In this document: piece after piece, positions 1 through 6,917 of the stretch
How positions within the stretch are numbered: the stretch's first letter is position 1
How the letters are laid out: each line of letters begins with the position of its first letter
Source of the DNA: an uncultured Collinsella sp.
GTDB taxonomy: Bacteria; Actinomycetota; Coriobacteriia; Coriobacteriales; Coriobacteriaceae
Assembly: GCA_900547805.1 (NCBI GenBank)
Contig: URIE01000040.1
Coordinates: 1-14,893, forward strand
DNA: 14,893 nt
Reading direction: 5' to 3'
Made by a program: the position numbers and the translations under genes
Notes under the pieces: model-generated
What the model saw: the letters and a program-made list of their open reading frames with translations, nothing else
What the model was told of the DNA's origin: nothing
Database searches by the model: none

Positions 1-54
1 AGCACGCGGCTGTTAACCGCGCTGTTGTAGGTTCGAGTCCTACCCGGGGAGCCA
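1..54 (+). tRNA. tRNA-Asn(GUU), 5' truncated by window edge
   Basis: This is the 3' part of an asparagine tRNA. It begins inside the 3' arm of the D stem and keeps the anticodon stem-loop (cgcgg-ctgttaa-ccgcg, anticodon GTT at 12-14), the T arm (gtagg-ttcgagt-cctac), the 3' acceptor strand ccgggga, discriminator g and an encoded CCA at 52-54. All 54 bases are identical to positions 109-162 of the complete copy, giving a repeat period of 108. The missing 5' end is caused by the window boundary and does not indicate a pseudogene. Confidence 0.95.
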
Positions 55-87
55 GAATTTTCCAGCCCTTTCCGTTGGGCTTTAAAT
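55..87 (+). other. Spacer between the two tRNA-Asn genes with a small hairpin
   Basis: The 33-base spacer holds a 5-bp inverted repeat, agccc at 64-68 and gggct at 77-81, with an 8-base loop and followed by only a short ttt. It is too weak to call a terminator with confidence. It may instead be a processing structure in a dicistronic tRNA transcript. No promoter-like hexamers are evident, so the two tRNAs are probably co-transcribed. Confidence 0.4.
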
Positions 88-162
88 TCCTCGGTAGCTC
101 AATGGTAGAGCACGCGGCTGTTAACCGCGCTGTTGTAGGTTCGAGTCCTACCCGGGGAGCCA
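88..162 (+). tRNA. tRNA-Asn(GUU), complete
   Basis: This is a complete 75-nt cloverleaf. The acceptor strand tcctcgg (88-94) pairs with ccgggga (152-158) with one T-G wobble at the fourth pair. The D stem is gctc/gagc with loop aatggta. The anticodon stem is cgcgg/ccgcg with loop ctgttaa and anticodon GTT at 120-122. The T stem is gtagg/cctac around ttcgagt. The discriminator is g and the CCA (160-162) is encoded. GTT reads Asn codons AAC and AAU. A strong terminator follows 8 bases downstream, so this is the last gene of its transcript. Confidence 0.97.
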
Positions 163-170
163 GGTTGTAA

Positions 171-198
171 AACCCGTCGCTTATGCGGCGGGTTTTTT
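171..198 (+). terminator. Rho-independent terminator after tRNA-Asn
   Basis: A 10-bp stem (171-180 with 185-194, one T-G wobble) closes a ttat loop and runs into six T residues (193-198). An A-rich stretch precedes it. This is a textbook intrinsic terminator. It ends the tRNA transcript and separates it from the asp23 operon. Confidence 0.9.
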
Positions 199-294
199 CA
201 TGCCGCGATTGCTCGGTGCCAACGTTGCCATATCAACATTTCGTGTCGAGGATGTAATCGCGAACCCCACCACCTCAACATGGCGCGGTCGTTG

Positions 295-300
295 TAGAAT
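295..300 (+). promoter_or_regulatory. Candidate -10 element for the asp23-fakA-recG operon
   Basis: The hexamer tagaat matches the TATAAT consensus at 5 of 6 positions and lies 57 bases upstream of the asp23 start, in the only sizeable gap upstream. No convincing -35 box sits 16-18 bases before it. The rest of the 199-294 stretch shows no gene. The call is tentative. Confidence 0.35.
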
Positions 301-324
301 ATTGCAATGATTGCTCCCACGACA

Positions 325-341
325 TGGTGCCGCGAGCACCA
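325..341 (+). promoter_or_regulatory. Leader hairpin just upstream of the asp23 ribosome binding site
   Basis: A 6-bp inverted repeat, tggtgc (325-330) and gcacca (336-341), encloses the loop cgcga and ends four bases before the AAGGAG Shine-Dalgarno sequence. In a transcript starting near 307 it would fold in the 5' leader and could affect mRNA stability or translation. Function is inferred from position only. Confidence 0.35.
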
Positions 342-345
342 AGAA

Positions 346-351
346 AAGGAG
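346..351 (+). promoter_or_regulatory. Shine-Dalgarno AAGGAG that fixes the asp23 GTG start
   Basis: AAGGAG lies six bases before GTG 358. An in-frame ATG at 307 would put this Shine-Dalgarno sequence inside the coding region and has no purine-rich site of its own. GTG 358 is therefore the better start. Confidence 0.75.
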
Positions 352-357
352 ATTCTT

Positions 358-714
358 GTGTCTGAGACCATTAACGGCAGCCTGAGCGTCTCGAACGACG
401 TTATTGCCGATATTGCCGGTTATGCCGCGATGACGTGCTATGGCGTCGTCGGTATGGCCGAGCAGCTCCAGGGCGCCGAGAGCGTGCGCCTGCTTGCCGG
501 TCAGCGCCTCCGCAAGGGCGTGCTTGTCTCCGCCGACGAGGACGGCCTTACGGTCGATCTTCACGTCGTGCTCGAGAACGGCGTCAACATGAAGTCCGTC
601 TGCCACAATCTTTCGAGCTCCGTTGCCTTCACTTTGCAGGAGATCGCCCAGATCGATCCCGCCAGCCTTAAGATCGGCATCCATATCGACGCGCTCAAGA
701 GCCGTCTGAACTAG
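358..714 (+). CDS. Asp23/Gls24 (YloU-type) envelope stress-response protein
   Basis: This 118-residue protein belongs to the Asp23/YloU family, as in the yloU-yloV pair of Firmicutes. The family pattern is visible: an N-terminal stretch SLSVSNDVIADIAGYAA, then a GVVGMA segment, a central strand GLTVDLHVVLENGVNM, and a C-terminal part where QEIAQIDPASLKIGIHID matches the usual closing V/I-x-V-x-G-I/V strands. There is no signal peptide or membrane segment. Asp23 proteins are linked to cell-envelope homeostasis, and the B. subtilis and staphylococcal members sit at or near the membrane, but the molecular role is unclear. The start is GTG 358, set by AAGGAG at 346-351. It is the first gene of the operon, 27 bases before the DAK2 gene. 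The family call is firm; the role is known only in general terms. Confidence 0.88.
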   Translation: MSETINGSLSVSNDVIADIAGYAAMTCYGVVGMAEQLQGAESVRLLAGQRLRKGVLVSADEDGLTVDLHVVLENGVNMKSVCHNLSSSVAFTLQEIAQIDPASLKIGIHIDALKSRLN

Positions 715-741
715 CATCCGAAAACGGAGATTCAAATACCC

Positions 742-2403
742 ATGATTGCAAAGACCATTCGCACCTGTTTTCCGATCGCTGCGGCTGCCGTTTCCGACAC
801 GGCCGAGGAGATCAACAAGCTCAACGTCTTCCCCGTACCCGACGGCGATACCGGCACCAACATGTCGCTCACGCTCGCCTCGGTGACCAAGGAGCTCTCC
901 GCCCTTCCCGCCGATGCCGACATGGAGGCCATCGCCGGCGCCATCACTCACGGCTCCCTCATGGGCGCCCGCGGTAACTCCGGCGTCATCACGTCGCAGA
1001 TTCTGCGCGGCGTGGCCGAGGGCCTCGTCTCTGCCGATGAGCCCATCACCTCCGCCAACATCGCTTATGCGTTCCGTCGTGCCGTCAAGGTCGCCTTCCA
1101 GGCCGTCCGCAAGCCCATCGAGGGCACGATCCTCACGGTACTGCGCGATGTCTCGACCAAGGCCGACGAGTGCGAAAAGAAGAAGTTCTCGGCCGAGGAC
1201 GCGCTCGATGCCATCGTCGTCGAGGCCTACCAGTCTGTCGCCCGCACGCCCGACCTGCTGCCGGTTCTGAAGGAGAACGGCGTTGTCGACTCCGGCGCCT
1301 TTGGCTTTGCCATCTTCCTGGAGAACTTTGTTGCCGCTGCGCTCGGCCGTAACACCGTTGTCGAGGATTTCTCCGCCACGTTTGATTCTGCCGGCTCTGC
1401 CCGCGATGCGGCCCTCGGTCGCGTTGAGATCGAGGCCAACGATGACTGGGAGGGCTCGGAGTTCCGCTACTGCAACGAGTTCCTCTTTAAGGCCGATGCC
1501 CCGTTTGACGAGGACGAGTGCCTTAAGTTCCTGGGCTCCATGGGCGACTGCGAGTTGCTCGTGGGTGCCTATCCCGACTACAAGATCCACGTGCACTCCA
1601 ACACCCCCAACCTGGTGCTCGAGCACATGCTTCAGCTTGGTCAGATCTACGAGGTCTTTATTCACAACATGGAGATGGAGGCCCACGACCGTACCGCCAA
1701 GATTCATGAGGACCAGGAGAAGGCCGCCGAGCCCGCCAAGGCGCTGGGCTTTGTCGCCGTTGCCGCCGGTTCCGGTGAGGCCGACATCCTCAAGTCCCTC
1801 GGCGTTGACGTGATCGTCTCGGGTGGCCAGACCATGAACCCCTCGACCGCCGACCTGTTGGGCGCCGTCGACCAGGTCAACGCGACCTCGGTCATCATCC
1901 TGCCCAATAACGGCAACATCCGCATGGCTGCCGAGGCCGCAGCCTCTGCCTGCACCGACAAGAAGGTCGCCGTCGTTCCCACCAAGACCGTCCCGCAGGC
2001 GTTCTCCGCGCTGTTTGCCGTCCTGCCCGATTCTGAGCTCGAGGACGCCGTTGCCGCCATGGTTGACGCCATCAGCGAGGTCCGCGATGGCGAGGTCACC
2101 CGCGCCGTGCGCGACTCCAGCGCCTCGGACGGCTCTCCGATTCACTCCGGTGACGTCATGGGCATCATCGCCGGCTCCATCGACGTGGTCGGTTCCGACG
2201 TGAAGCAGGTCACGCTCGACTGCATCAACCGCATGCAGGAGGAAGAGGAAGGCGACGCGCTGACGATTCTGGCCGGCGAGGAGCTATCCGACGAGGCCTT
2301 CCAGGAGATCGTCGACGCCATCGAGGAGGCTCAGCCCGATCTGGAGATCGACGCCCATCGTGGCGAGCAGCCGCTCTATCCCGTGATCTTCTCGATCGAG
2401 TAG
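742..2403 (+). CDS. fakA: DAK2/DegV-like fatty acid kinase catalytic subunit (FakA/YloV family)
   Basis: This 553-residue protein has the three-part build and length of FakA. An N-terminal DhaL (DAK2) nucleotide-binding domain covers about residues 1-205. It carries NVFPVPDGDTGTNM (28-41), whose aspartates bind Mg-ATP, and the glycine-rich MGARGNSGVI near 75-85. A middle domain (about 240-315) contains YCNEFLF and HVHSNTP. A C-terminal domain (about 330-553) contains SGGQTMNPST and LPNNGNI. In Firmicutes, FakA phosphorylates a fatty acid held by a separate FakB (DegV) protein to give acyl-phosphate for PlsX and PlsY. No fakB is present here, so a partner must be elsewhere. The ATG at 742 follows an acggaga Shine-Dalgarno. 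The yloU-yloV-recG order supports the call. The substrate is inferred, since no residue visible here proves fatty acid use. Confidence 0.88.
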   Translation: MIAKTIRTCFPIAAAAVSDTAEEINKLNVFPVPDGDTGTNMSLTLASVTKELSALPADADMEAIAGAITHGSLMGARGNSGVITSQILRGVAEGLVSADEPITSANIAYAFRRAVKVAFQAVRKPIEGTILTVLRDVSTKADECEKKKFSAEDALDAIVVEAYQSVARTPDLLPVLKENGVVDSGAFGFAIFLENFVAAALGRNTVVEDFSATFDSAGSARDAALGRVEIEANDDWEGSEFRYCNEFLFKADAPFDEDECLKFLGSMGDCELLVGAYPDYKIHVHSNTPNLVLEHMLQLGQIYEVFIHNMEMEAHDRTAKIHEDQEKAAEPAKALGFVAVAAGSGEADILKSLGVDVIVSGGQTMNPSTADLLGAVDQVNATSVIILPNNGNIRMAAEAAASACTDKKVAVVPTKTVPQAFSALFAVLPDSELEDAVAAMVDAISEVRDGEVTRAVRDSSASDGSPIHSGDVMGIIAGSIDVVGSDVKQVTLDCINRMQEEEEGDALTILAGEELSDEAFQEIVDAIEEAQPDLEIDAHRGEQPLYPVIFSIE

Positions 2404-2412
2404 GCTCTGCCT

Positions 2413-4590
2413 ATGTCCGAGCTGTGCTCCGTGTCGCGCGTCTCGGAGCGCTTTGCCCAGAGCAATGCGCTCGACGAGGATATCGCGCGACTCAAATATG
2501 TTTCGGGTAAACGTGAGGAGGCCCTTCGCCGTCTGGGAATTCGGACGGTGGGGGACCTCCTTCTCCATATCCCTCATCGATACCTGGACTTTACCCGTTC
2601 TTGGTCTATCGAGATGGCGCCCATCGGTACTGTGTGCACCATCATCGCCACGGTCGACCGTATCGTCCAAAAACAGCCGCGTCCGCGCATGCAGGTGACC
2701 GAGGTCTCACTCGTTGACGAGACGGGCGTGCTGCAGGTCGCCTTTTTCCGCCAGCCCTGGATTGCCCAGCAGCTTAAGCAGGGCGACCGCCTGGCCGTGA
2801 TGGGCAAGGTTGAGTTTGCCTACGGTTTTAAGCAGATGGCCTCTCCGCACTTTGAAAAGCTCGAGGAAGGGCGTGCTGCGGGTACCATTTTGCCGGTCCA
2901 TTATGTGAGTGACGGCGTGAGCCAGGCGTGGATGCGCCGCATCGTAAGCGGCGCGCTCGAGGTCGTCGGCAATCCCTTCGACCCGATTCCCGCACGCTTG
3001 CGCGTCAAGCGCCGCCTGATGAGCAATGCCCGCGCGCTTCGATCGATCCACTTTCCATCGAGTATGGCTGAGCGGGATATCGCGCGACGTCGCCTTGCTT
3101 ATGAGGAGTGCCTTTACCTTCAGCTGGCGCTTCGCCTGCGCAACGATGGCGGCCTAGTCGATGTGGTGCCCTATGCCCACACCGCGGGCGAGCACCTGGC
3201 CGCACTCAAGCAAGCCCTGCCGTTTTCGCTGAGCGACGAGCAGGAGGTCGCGTTCCAAGATATCCTGCGCGATATGTGCGATGGCGGGCGTGTGATGAAC
3301 CGCCTGCTGCTGGGCGATGTCGGTACCGGTAAGACCGCCGTTGCCGCCTGCGCGCTGGCTGTGGCTGCCGATAGCGGCACGCAGGCCTGTGTTATGGCGC
3401 CCACGGGCGTGCTGGCGCGCCAATATGCCGATAAGACCGGCCCTCTGCTCTCTCAGGCCGGCATGTCCTGGGCGCTTCTGACGGGTGCCACGCCGGCCGC
3501 AGAGCGCGAGCGCATCCATGCACAGCTGGAATCGGGCGAGCTCGACGTGCTCTTTGGTACCCATGCCGTGCTTTCGGAGAACGTCACATTCAACCATCTG
3601 TCGCTCGTCGTCATCGACGAGCAGCACCGCTTTGGCGTCGGCCAACGTAACGCCCTACGCGCGAAGGGCCCCGGTGCCGATCTGCTCGTTATGACGGCAA
3701 CGCCAATCCCGCGTACGCTGGCGCTTTCGGTCTACGGCGATCTGGACACGAGTATCATCCGCCATCGGCCCGTCCCTGGCGCTGGCGTGACGACACGCGT
3801 GCTCACCGAGTCGAGCCGCGACCTCGCCTATGGCGCCATCCGCGAGGCGCATGCAAAGGGCCAGCAGGCCTACGTGATCTGCCCGCTCGTGGAGCCGAGT
3901 GATTCGGCCTATGAGCTGGAAGACGTACCTGGTATCGCCCGCGACGACGAGGGCCGCGTGACGGTCCCCGTGCCGCTGCACGATACGGCAACCGAGCTCG
4001 ATCGCCTGCGTCTGGCGTTGCCGGGTTTTGTCATCGAGCGCCTTCACGGCCGCATGCCGGCGGGGGAGAAGGATCGTGTGATCGACGCCTTCAAGCGTGG
4101 CGAGATCGACGTGCTCGTCTCGACTACGGTGGTCGAGGTGGGCGTCGACGTGCCTAACGCCACCGTCATGGTCATCGAGAACGGCGAGCGCTTTGGGTTG
4201 GCTGCCCTGCACCAGCTGCGCGGTCGCGTGGGCCGTGGCAGCGTGTCGGGCACGTGCCTGGTCATGACGCACTCCAAGGGCAACGGTGGCGCTTCGGCAG
4301 CGCAAGATCGCCTGCAATCGCTCGAAAAAACCTCTGATGGCTTTACACTCGCCCAGATGGACCTGCGCCTGCGCCATGAGGGCGAAATCCTGGGGTACCG
4401 CCAGCACGGCGGTGTGACCCTGCGCTTTGTCGACCTGGATGCCGACGAGGAGCTGATCGAGTGGGCCCATTTGGACGCGGTCGAGCTCTTGCGGTATGCT
4501 TGTACACTTGACTCCGTGGCGACGCGCCCCCTGCGCGACGCGGTCGTCATGCGTTATCGACATATTTTTAAGGAGGTCAGCGGAGGATGA
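2413..4590 (+). CDS. recG: ATP-dependent DNA helicase RecG
   Basis: RecG is a monomeric superfamily 2 helicase that remodels stalled replication forks and Holliday junctions. The 725-residue length is normal. The N-terminal wedge includes a helical segment (RLKYVSGKREEALRRLGI) and an OB fold (about 70-140) ending near GDRLAVMGKVEF. The helicase core shows Walker A GDVGTGKT (301-308), DEQH (402-405), MTATPIPRT (427-435), and in the second RecA domain STTVVEVGVDVPNA and QLRGRVGRG (601-609). RecG usually has a P-x-G-R box after motif III; here it reads P455-G456-A457-G458. No strong Shine-Dalgarno precedes ATG 2413, which lies nine bases after fakA, so translation may be coupled. The N-terminus is slightly long, and a later start is possible. 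The stop overlaps the rsmD start (ATGA). Confidence 0.97.
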   Translation: MSELCSVSRVSERFAQSNALDEDIARLKYVSGKREEALRRLGIRTVGDLLLHIPHRYLDFTRSWSIEMAPIGTVCTIIATVDRIVQKQPRPRMQVTEVSLVDETGVLQVAFFRQPWIAQQLKQGDRLAVMGKVEFAYGFKQMASPHFEKLEEGRAAGTILPVHYVSDGVSQAWMRRIVSGALEVVGNPFDPIPARLRVKRRLMSNARALRSIHFPSSMAERDIARRRLAYEECLYLQLALRLRNDGGLVDVVPYAHTAGEHLAALKQALPFSLSDEQEVAFQDILRDMCDGGRVMNRLLLGDVGTGKTAVAACALAVAADSGTQACVMAPTGVLARQYADKTGPLLSQAGMSWALLTGATPAAERERIHAQLESGELDVLFGTHAVLSENVTFNHLSLVVIDEQHRFGVGQRNALRAKGPGADLLVMTATPIPRTLALSVYGDLDTSIIRHRPVPGAGVTTRVLTESSRDLAYGAIREAHAKGQQAYVICPLVEPSDSAYELEDVPGIARDDEGRVTVPVPLHDTATELDRLRLALPGFVIERLHGRMPAGEKDRVIDAFKRGEIDVLVSTTVVEVGVDVPNATVMVIENGERFGLAALHQLRGRVGRGSVSGTCLVMTHSKGNGGASAAQDRLQSLEKTSDGFTLAQMDLRLRHEGEILGYRQHGGVTLRFVDLDADEELIEWAHLDAVELLRYACTLDSVATRPLRDAVVMRYRHIFKEVSGG

Positions 4591-5243
4591 GAATCATCGG
4601 CGGCGAATGGCGCGGTCGTAAGATCGAGGAGCCCCGTGGTCGCGATGTCACCCGCCCCACGACTGATCGCGTGCGCGAGTCGTGCGCATCTATGGTCATG
4701 TCGGTATTCGACTTCGATCTGGACGAGGTCCGCGTGCTGGACGCCTTTGGCGGCTCCGGTGCCTTAGGGTTAGAGATGCTCTCTCGTGGGGCCCGCTCGC
4801 TCACGACGTTTGAGATCGATCGCAACGCCGCGCGGCTCATTTCCAAGAATATCGAGTCGCTCTGCCGCGACCGTGCGCGTTGGCGCGTGGTCACGGGCGA
4901 CATGCTGGCGAGTGCCTCGCGCGGTCGTGTACCGGGCGGCCCCTTTGATCTGGTCCTGCTCGACCCGCCCTATGCTTTTGGTGCCGAGCCGGTCGAGGAA
5001 CTGCTGCAGAACCTGGCTCAGCAGGGTTTACTTGCACCTGGCGCTTACGCCTTGTTTGAGCATGCCGCTGCCGATGCGGGCGCGCATCCGGCAGGCTTTG
5101 AGACTGTACGAGAGAAGCGCTACGGCATTACCTCGGTCGACCTGCTTCGTTGGGTCGGCGATGACGATGGTGAGGGCGATAGCGCCGGCACCGATGCTGA
5201 CGACAACGATGCCACGACGTTTCAGGAGGATGCTCATGAGTGA
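4587..5243 (+). CDS. rsmD: 16S rRNA (guanine(966)-N(2))-methyltransferase RsmD
   Basis: RsmD uses S-adenosylmethionine to methylate N2 of G966 (E. coli numbering) of 16S rRNA in the assembling 30S subunit. The 218-residue protein starts MRIIGGEWRGRKI, a typical RsmD opening, followed by RPTTDRVRES. It has the SAM-binding loop DAFGGSGALGLE (from residue 52), an acidic residue in TFEIDRNA, and the catalytic DPPY at 126-129. The last 30 or so residues form an acidic, low-complexity tail beyond the methyltransferase fold, and the end of this tail overlaps coaD. The start is ATG 4587, overlapping the recG stop by four bases, with AAGGAGG at 4570-4576. The rsmD-coaD pair is conserved across many bacteria. 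Confidence 0.95.
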   Translation: MRIIGGEWRGRKIEEPRGRDVTRPTTDRVRESCASMVMSVFDFDLDEVRVLDAFGGSGALGLEMLSRGARSLTTFEIDRNAARLISKNIESLCRDRARWRVVTGDMLASASRGRVPGGPFDLVLLDPPYAFGAEPVEELLQNLAQQGLLAPGAYALFEHAAADAGAHPAGFETVREKRYGITSVDLLRWVGDDDGEGDSAGTDADDNDATTFQEDAHE

Positions 5244-5733
5244 CACCATCAATCGCGTGATCGTCCCGGGCACCTTCGATCCCATCACGTTTGGCCATAT
5301 CGATGTGATCCGCCGCGCCCGCCGCATCTTTCCCAGCGTGATCGTCGCTGTTGCCGAGTCGCAGGGTAAAAACGGTGTGGGCACCACGTTTACGCTCGAT
5401 GAGCGCGTGGCGCTGGCCCGCGAGGCGCTCGGTGATATCGACGGCGTTGAGGTCCTGCCCTTTACCGGCCTCTTGGTCGACTTCGCTCGTGAGCAGGGGG
5501 CGGGGGCCGTGGTCAAGGGCCTGCGCGCCATGACCGACTTTGAGTACGAGCTGCAGCAGGCCGACCTCAACTATCGCTTGGATAACGAGCTGGAGTCCAT
5601 CTTTGTCATGAGTGCGCCGCAGTACGGCTATATCTCGAGCTCGGTTGTTCGTCAGATCGCCTCGCTCGGCAGTGACGTATCGACGTTTGTCCCGCCCAAC
5701 GTGGTCGAAGCGCTCAAACATCGCTTTTCGTGA
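5236..5733 (+). CDS. coaD: Phosphopantetheine adenylyltransferase (CoaD)
   Basis: CoaD joins 4'-phosphopantetheine and ATP to form dephospho-CoA, the penultimate step of coenzyme A synthesis. The 165-residue protein shows the nucleotidyltransferase signature GTFDPITFGH (12-21, with TxGH at 18-21), KGLRAMTDFEYE (94-105) and ISSSVVR (133-139), all hallmark CoaD elements at usual spacing. The frame is open well upstream, but ATG 5236 is preceded by AGGAGGA at 5224-5230, and CoaD homology begins right there. The gene overlaps rsmD by eight bases, so its translation is probably coupled. It is the last gene before a 68-base gap. The product feeds the phosphopantetheine arm of acyl carrier protein, which is encoded further along this window. 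Confidence 0.97.
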   Translation: MSDTINRVIVPGTFDPITFGHIDVIRRARRIFPSVIVAVAESQGKNGVGTTFTLDERVALAREALGDIDGVEVLPFTGLLVDFAREQGAGAVVKGLRAMTDFEYELQQADLNYRLDNELESIFVMSAPQYGYISSSVVRQIASLGSDVSTFVPPNVVEALKHRFS

Positions 5734-5760
5734 CGTTTCTTATTGCCTGGTGGCATGTGG

Positions 5761-5766
5761 TAAACT
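5761..5766 (+). promoter_or_regulatory. Candidate -10 element upstream of the coiled-coil gene
   Basis: taaact, preceded by tgtgg, lies in the 68-base gap after coaD and 35 bases before ATG 5802. It agrees with TATAAT at 4 of 6 positions. No -35 hexamer is recognisable at the right distance. An internal promoter is plausible, but read-through from the upstream operon is not excluded, because no terminator is visible in the gap. Confidence 0.3.
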
Positions 5767-5790
5767 AGCACGATGATATGTTACCTATGA

Positions 5791-5796
5791 AAGGAG
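5791..5796 (+). promoter_or_regulatory. Shine-Dalgarno AAGGAG that fixes the coiled-coil gene start
   Basis: AAGGAG ends five bases before ATG 5802. Two upstream in-frame ATGs (5778 and 5787) would place it inside the coding region, so 5802 is preferred. Confidence 0.75.
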
Positions 5797-5801
5797 ACCG
5801 G

Positions 5802-6299
5802 ATGCCGGGCGAGAATTTTCCTGGCGATAGGATCGTCAGCTTGGTCGATGAGCTCGAAGGGCTGATCGAGGAAGCCAAGCCGCCTTTCGGCAAGAACGCT
5901 CAGTTCAAGGTCATCGACGCCGACGTGTTCTTCAACATCCTCGACGAGATCCGCATGAGCTATCCCGAGGAGTGGCAGAAGTCCCGCCGTATCCTTAAGG
6001 AGCGCGAGGAGCTTATGGCTTCCGCCGCCGCTCAGGCCGATTCCATCATCGCTGACGCTCAGCAGCAGGCCCTCACCATTGCCGGTGAGCAGGAGATCGT
6101 CCGCCTTGCGCAGCAGCAGGCCGACGACATCCGCGATCGTGCCCAGCAGTACGAGCGCGAGACGCGTTATGCTGCCGAGGACTATGCAGAGCAGGTCTTT
6201 ACGCACCTGGAGGAGAACCTCAAGAGCCTGACCGGCACCGTTACCCGTTGCCGTCAGCAGCTCAACGAGGGTGCCGCCCAACAGAATGGTCAGTGGTAA
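5802..6299 (+). CDS. SepIVA/DivIVA-like coiled-coil cell-envelope protein
   Basis: This 165-residue soluble protein has no signal peptide or membrane segment. Its N-terminal part (about 10-70) reads as helices with IVSLVDELEGLIEEAK, then DADVFFNILDEIRMSYPEEW. It continues into a long Ala/Gln/Glu-rich coiled coil (about 65-145) with repeated A-x-x-x-A-D and Q-A-D spacing. This resembles mycobacterial SepIVA, a DivIVA-type septation factor, in its opening VDELxxLxEEA, the DVxxxxDEI segment and the AxADSIIxxAxxxA coil. Position supports it: in mycobacteria sepIVA sits beside the DUF177 gene near rnc, smc and ftsY. It is shorter than SepIVA. Automated pipelines might call it an ATP synthase b-like protein from the coil alone. 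The family link is inference; a role in pole or septum organisation is likely but unproven. Confidence 0.65.
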   Translation: MPGENFPGDRIVSLVDELEGLIEEAKPPFGKNAQFKVIDADVFFNILDEIRMSYPEEWQKSRRILKEREELMASAAAQADSIIADAQQQALTIAGEQEIVRLAQQQADDIRDRAQQYERETRYAAEDYAEQVFTHLEENLKSLTGTVTRCRQQLNEGAAQQNGQW

Positions 6300-6853
6300 T
6301 GGCTGAGTTCCCGAGCGTTACCGTCGATCTTTCCGAGCAGCTCGAGTTTCCTGGAGATTCGTATCCGCTGACCGGTAAGGTCGATGTCGCCACCTACACG
6401 GTGGGCGAGAAGGAGTACCAGCTTCAGGACGGCATCGACTACGACGTTGTCTTTACCAATGCCGGTACCGGTGTCTTGCTCACGGGCATGGTCCGCGCGC
6501 ACGCCACCGGCGAGTGCGACCGTTGCCTGGAGCCCGCCTCGTTTGATATCGCCGGCGAGATCGAGGAGTTCTACCTCTTTGAGGAGCCCGAGGATCCCGA
6601 GGCCTACGAGGACGGCTACGAGCTCCTGGGTGAGGACCGTCTAGTCGATCTGGGTGAGCCCATCAATGACGCGGTCGTTATGGACACGCCGTTTGTAGTG
6701 CTCTGCAAGCCCGATTGCCGTGGTCTGTGCCCCACATGCGGTTGCAATCTCAACGTCGAGCAATGCGATTGCGCCGCCCAGGCAGAGGCGGAATGGGCCG
6801 CTGCCACGGAAAATCCATTTGCAGCATTGAAGAATCTCAAGCTCGATGAGTAA
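6299..6853 (+). CDS. yceD: DUF177 (YceD) domain protein
   Basis: This 184-residue protein belongs to the DUF177/YceD family, whose gene is nearly always next to rpmF. The family has been tied to 23S rRNA accumulation and ribosome biogenesis in some bacteria and plastids. Visible hallmarks are GECDRCLEP (71-79), a CxxC typical of the family; the acidic EEFYLFEEPEDPEAYEDGY stretch; INDAVVMDTPFVVLCKPDCRGLCPTCGCNLN, where Cys136, 140, 144 and 147 form a likely zinc site; and the closing NPFAALKNL (172-180). Its ATG shares one base with the upstream stop (TAATG at 6297-6301), and there is no separate strong Shine-Dalgarno, so translation is probably coupled to the coiled-coil gene. An extended start in the same frame has no support. 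Confidence 0.92.
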   Translation: MAEFPSVTVDLSEQLEFPGDSYPLTGKVDVATYTVGEKEYQLQDGIDYDVVFTNAGTGVLLTGMVRAHATGECDRCLEPASFDIAGEIEEFYLFEEPEDPEAYEDGYELLGEDRLVDLGEPINDAVVMDTPFVVLCKPDCRGLCPTCGCNLNVEQCDCAAQAEAEWAAATENPFAALKNLKLDE

Positions 6854-6861
6854 AACTGTGG

Positions 6862-6867
6862 TAGTAT
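6862..6867 (+). promoter_or_regulatory. Candidate -10 element for rpmF
   Basis: tagtat, preceded by tgtgg, lies just after the DUF177 stop codon and 50 bases before the rpmF ATG. A weak inverted repeat, gtag (6861-6864) with ctac (6870-6873), overlaps it. No -35 box is evident, and co-transcription with DUF177 is also possible. Tentative. Confidence 0.3.
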
Positions 6868-6917
6868 CGCTACTTGCGCGTAATCGCCACACTGGATAGT
6901 TCATAAGGAAGGTCACT

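Noticed and set aside
225..230. ttgcca as a -35 box for asp23.
   Set aside because: No matching -10 hexamer lies 16-18 bases downstream.
181..2145. A 654-codon open frame on the minus strand across asp23 and fakA.
   Set aside because: It is antisense to two well-supported genes; the strong GC bias of the codons leaves few stops on the opposite strand. The translation is Gly/Asp/Leu-rich with no recognisable domain.
4786..5235. A longer N-terminus for CoaD in the open frame starting at 4786.
   Set aside because: The upstream part overlaps rsmD, is Arg/Ser/Pro-rich shadow sequence, and CoaD similarity starts at ATG 5236 behind a strong Shine-Dalgarno.
6248..6298. An upstream ATG start for DUF177 at 6248.
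   Set aside because: It lies inside the coiled-coil gene, adds a non-family peptide, and has no better ribosome binding site than the TAATG-coupled ATG at 6299.
6854..6917. A structured ribosomal protein leader before rpmF (tgtgg at 6857-6861 pairing with ccaca at 6887-6891).
   Set aside because: The stems are only 4-5 bp and no known L32 leader motif is recognisable, so it is not called as a riboregulator.
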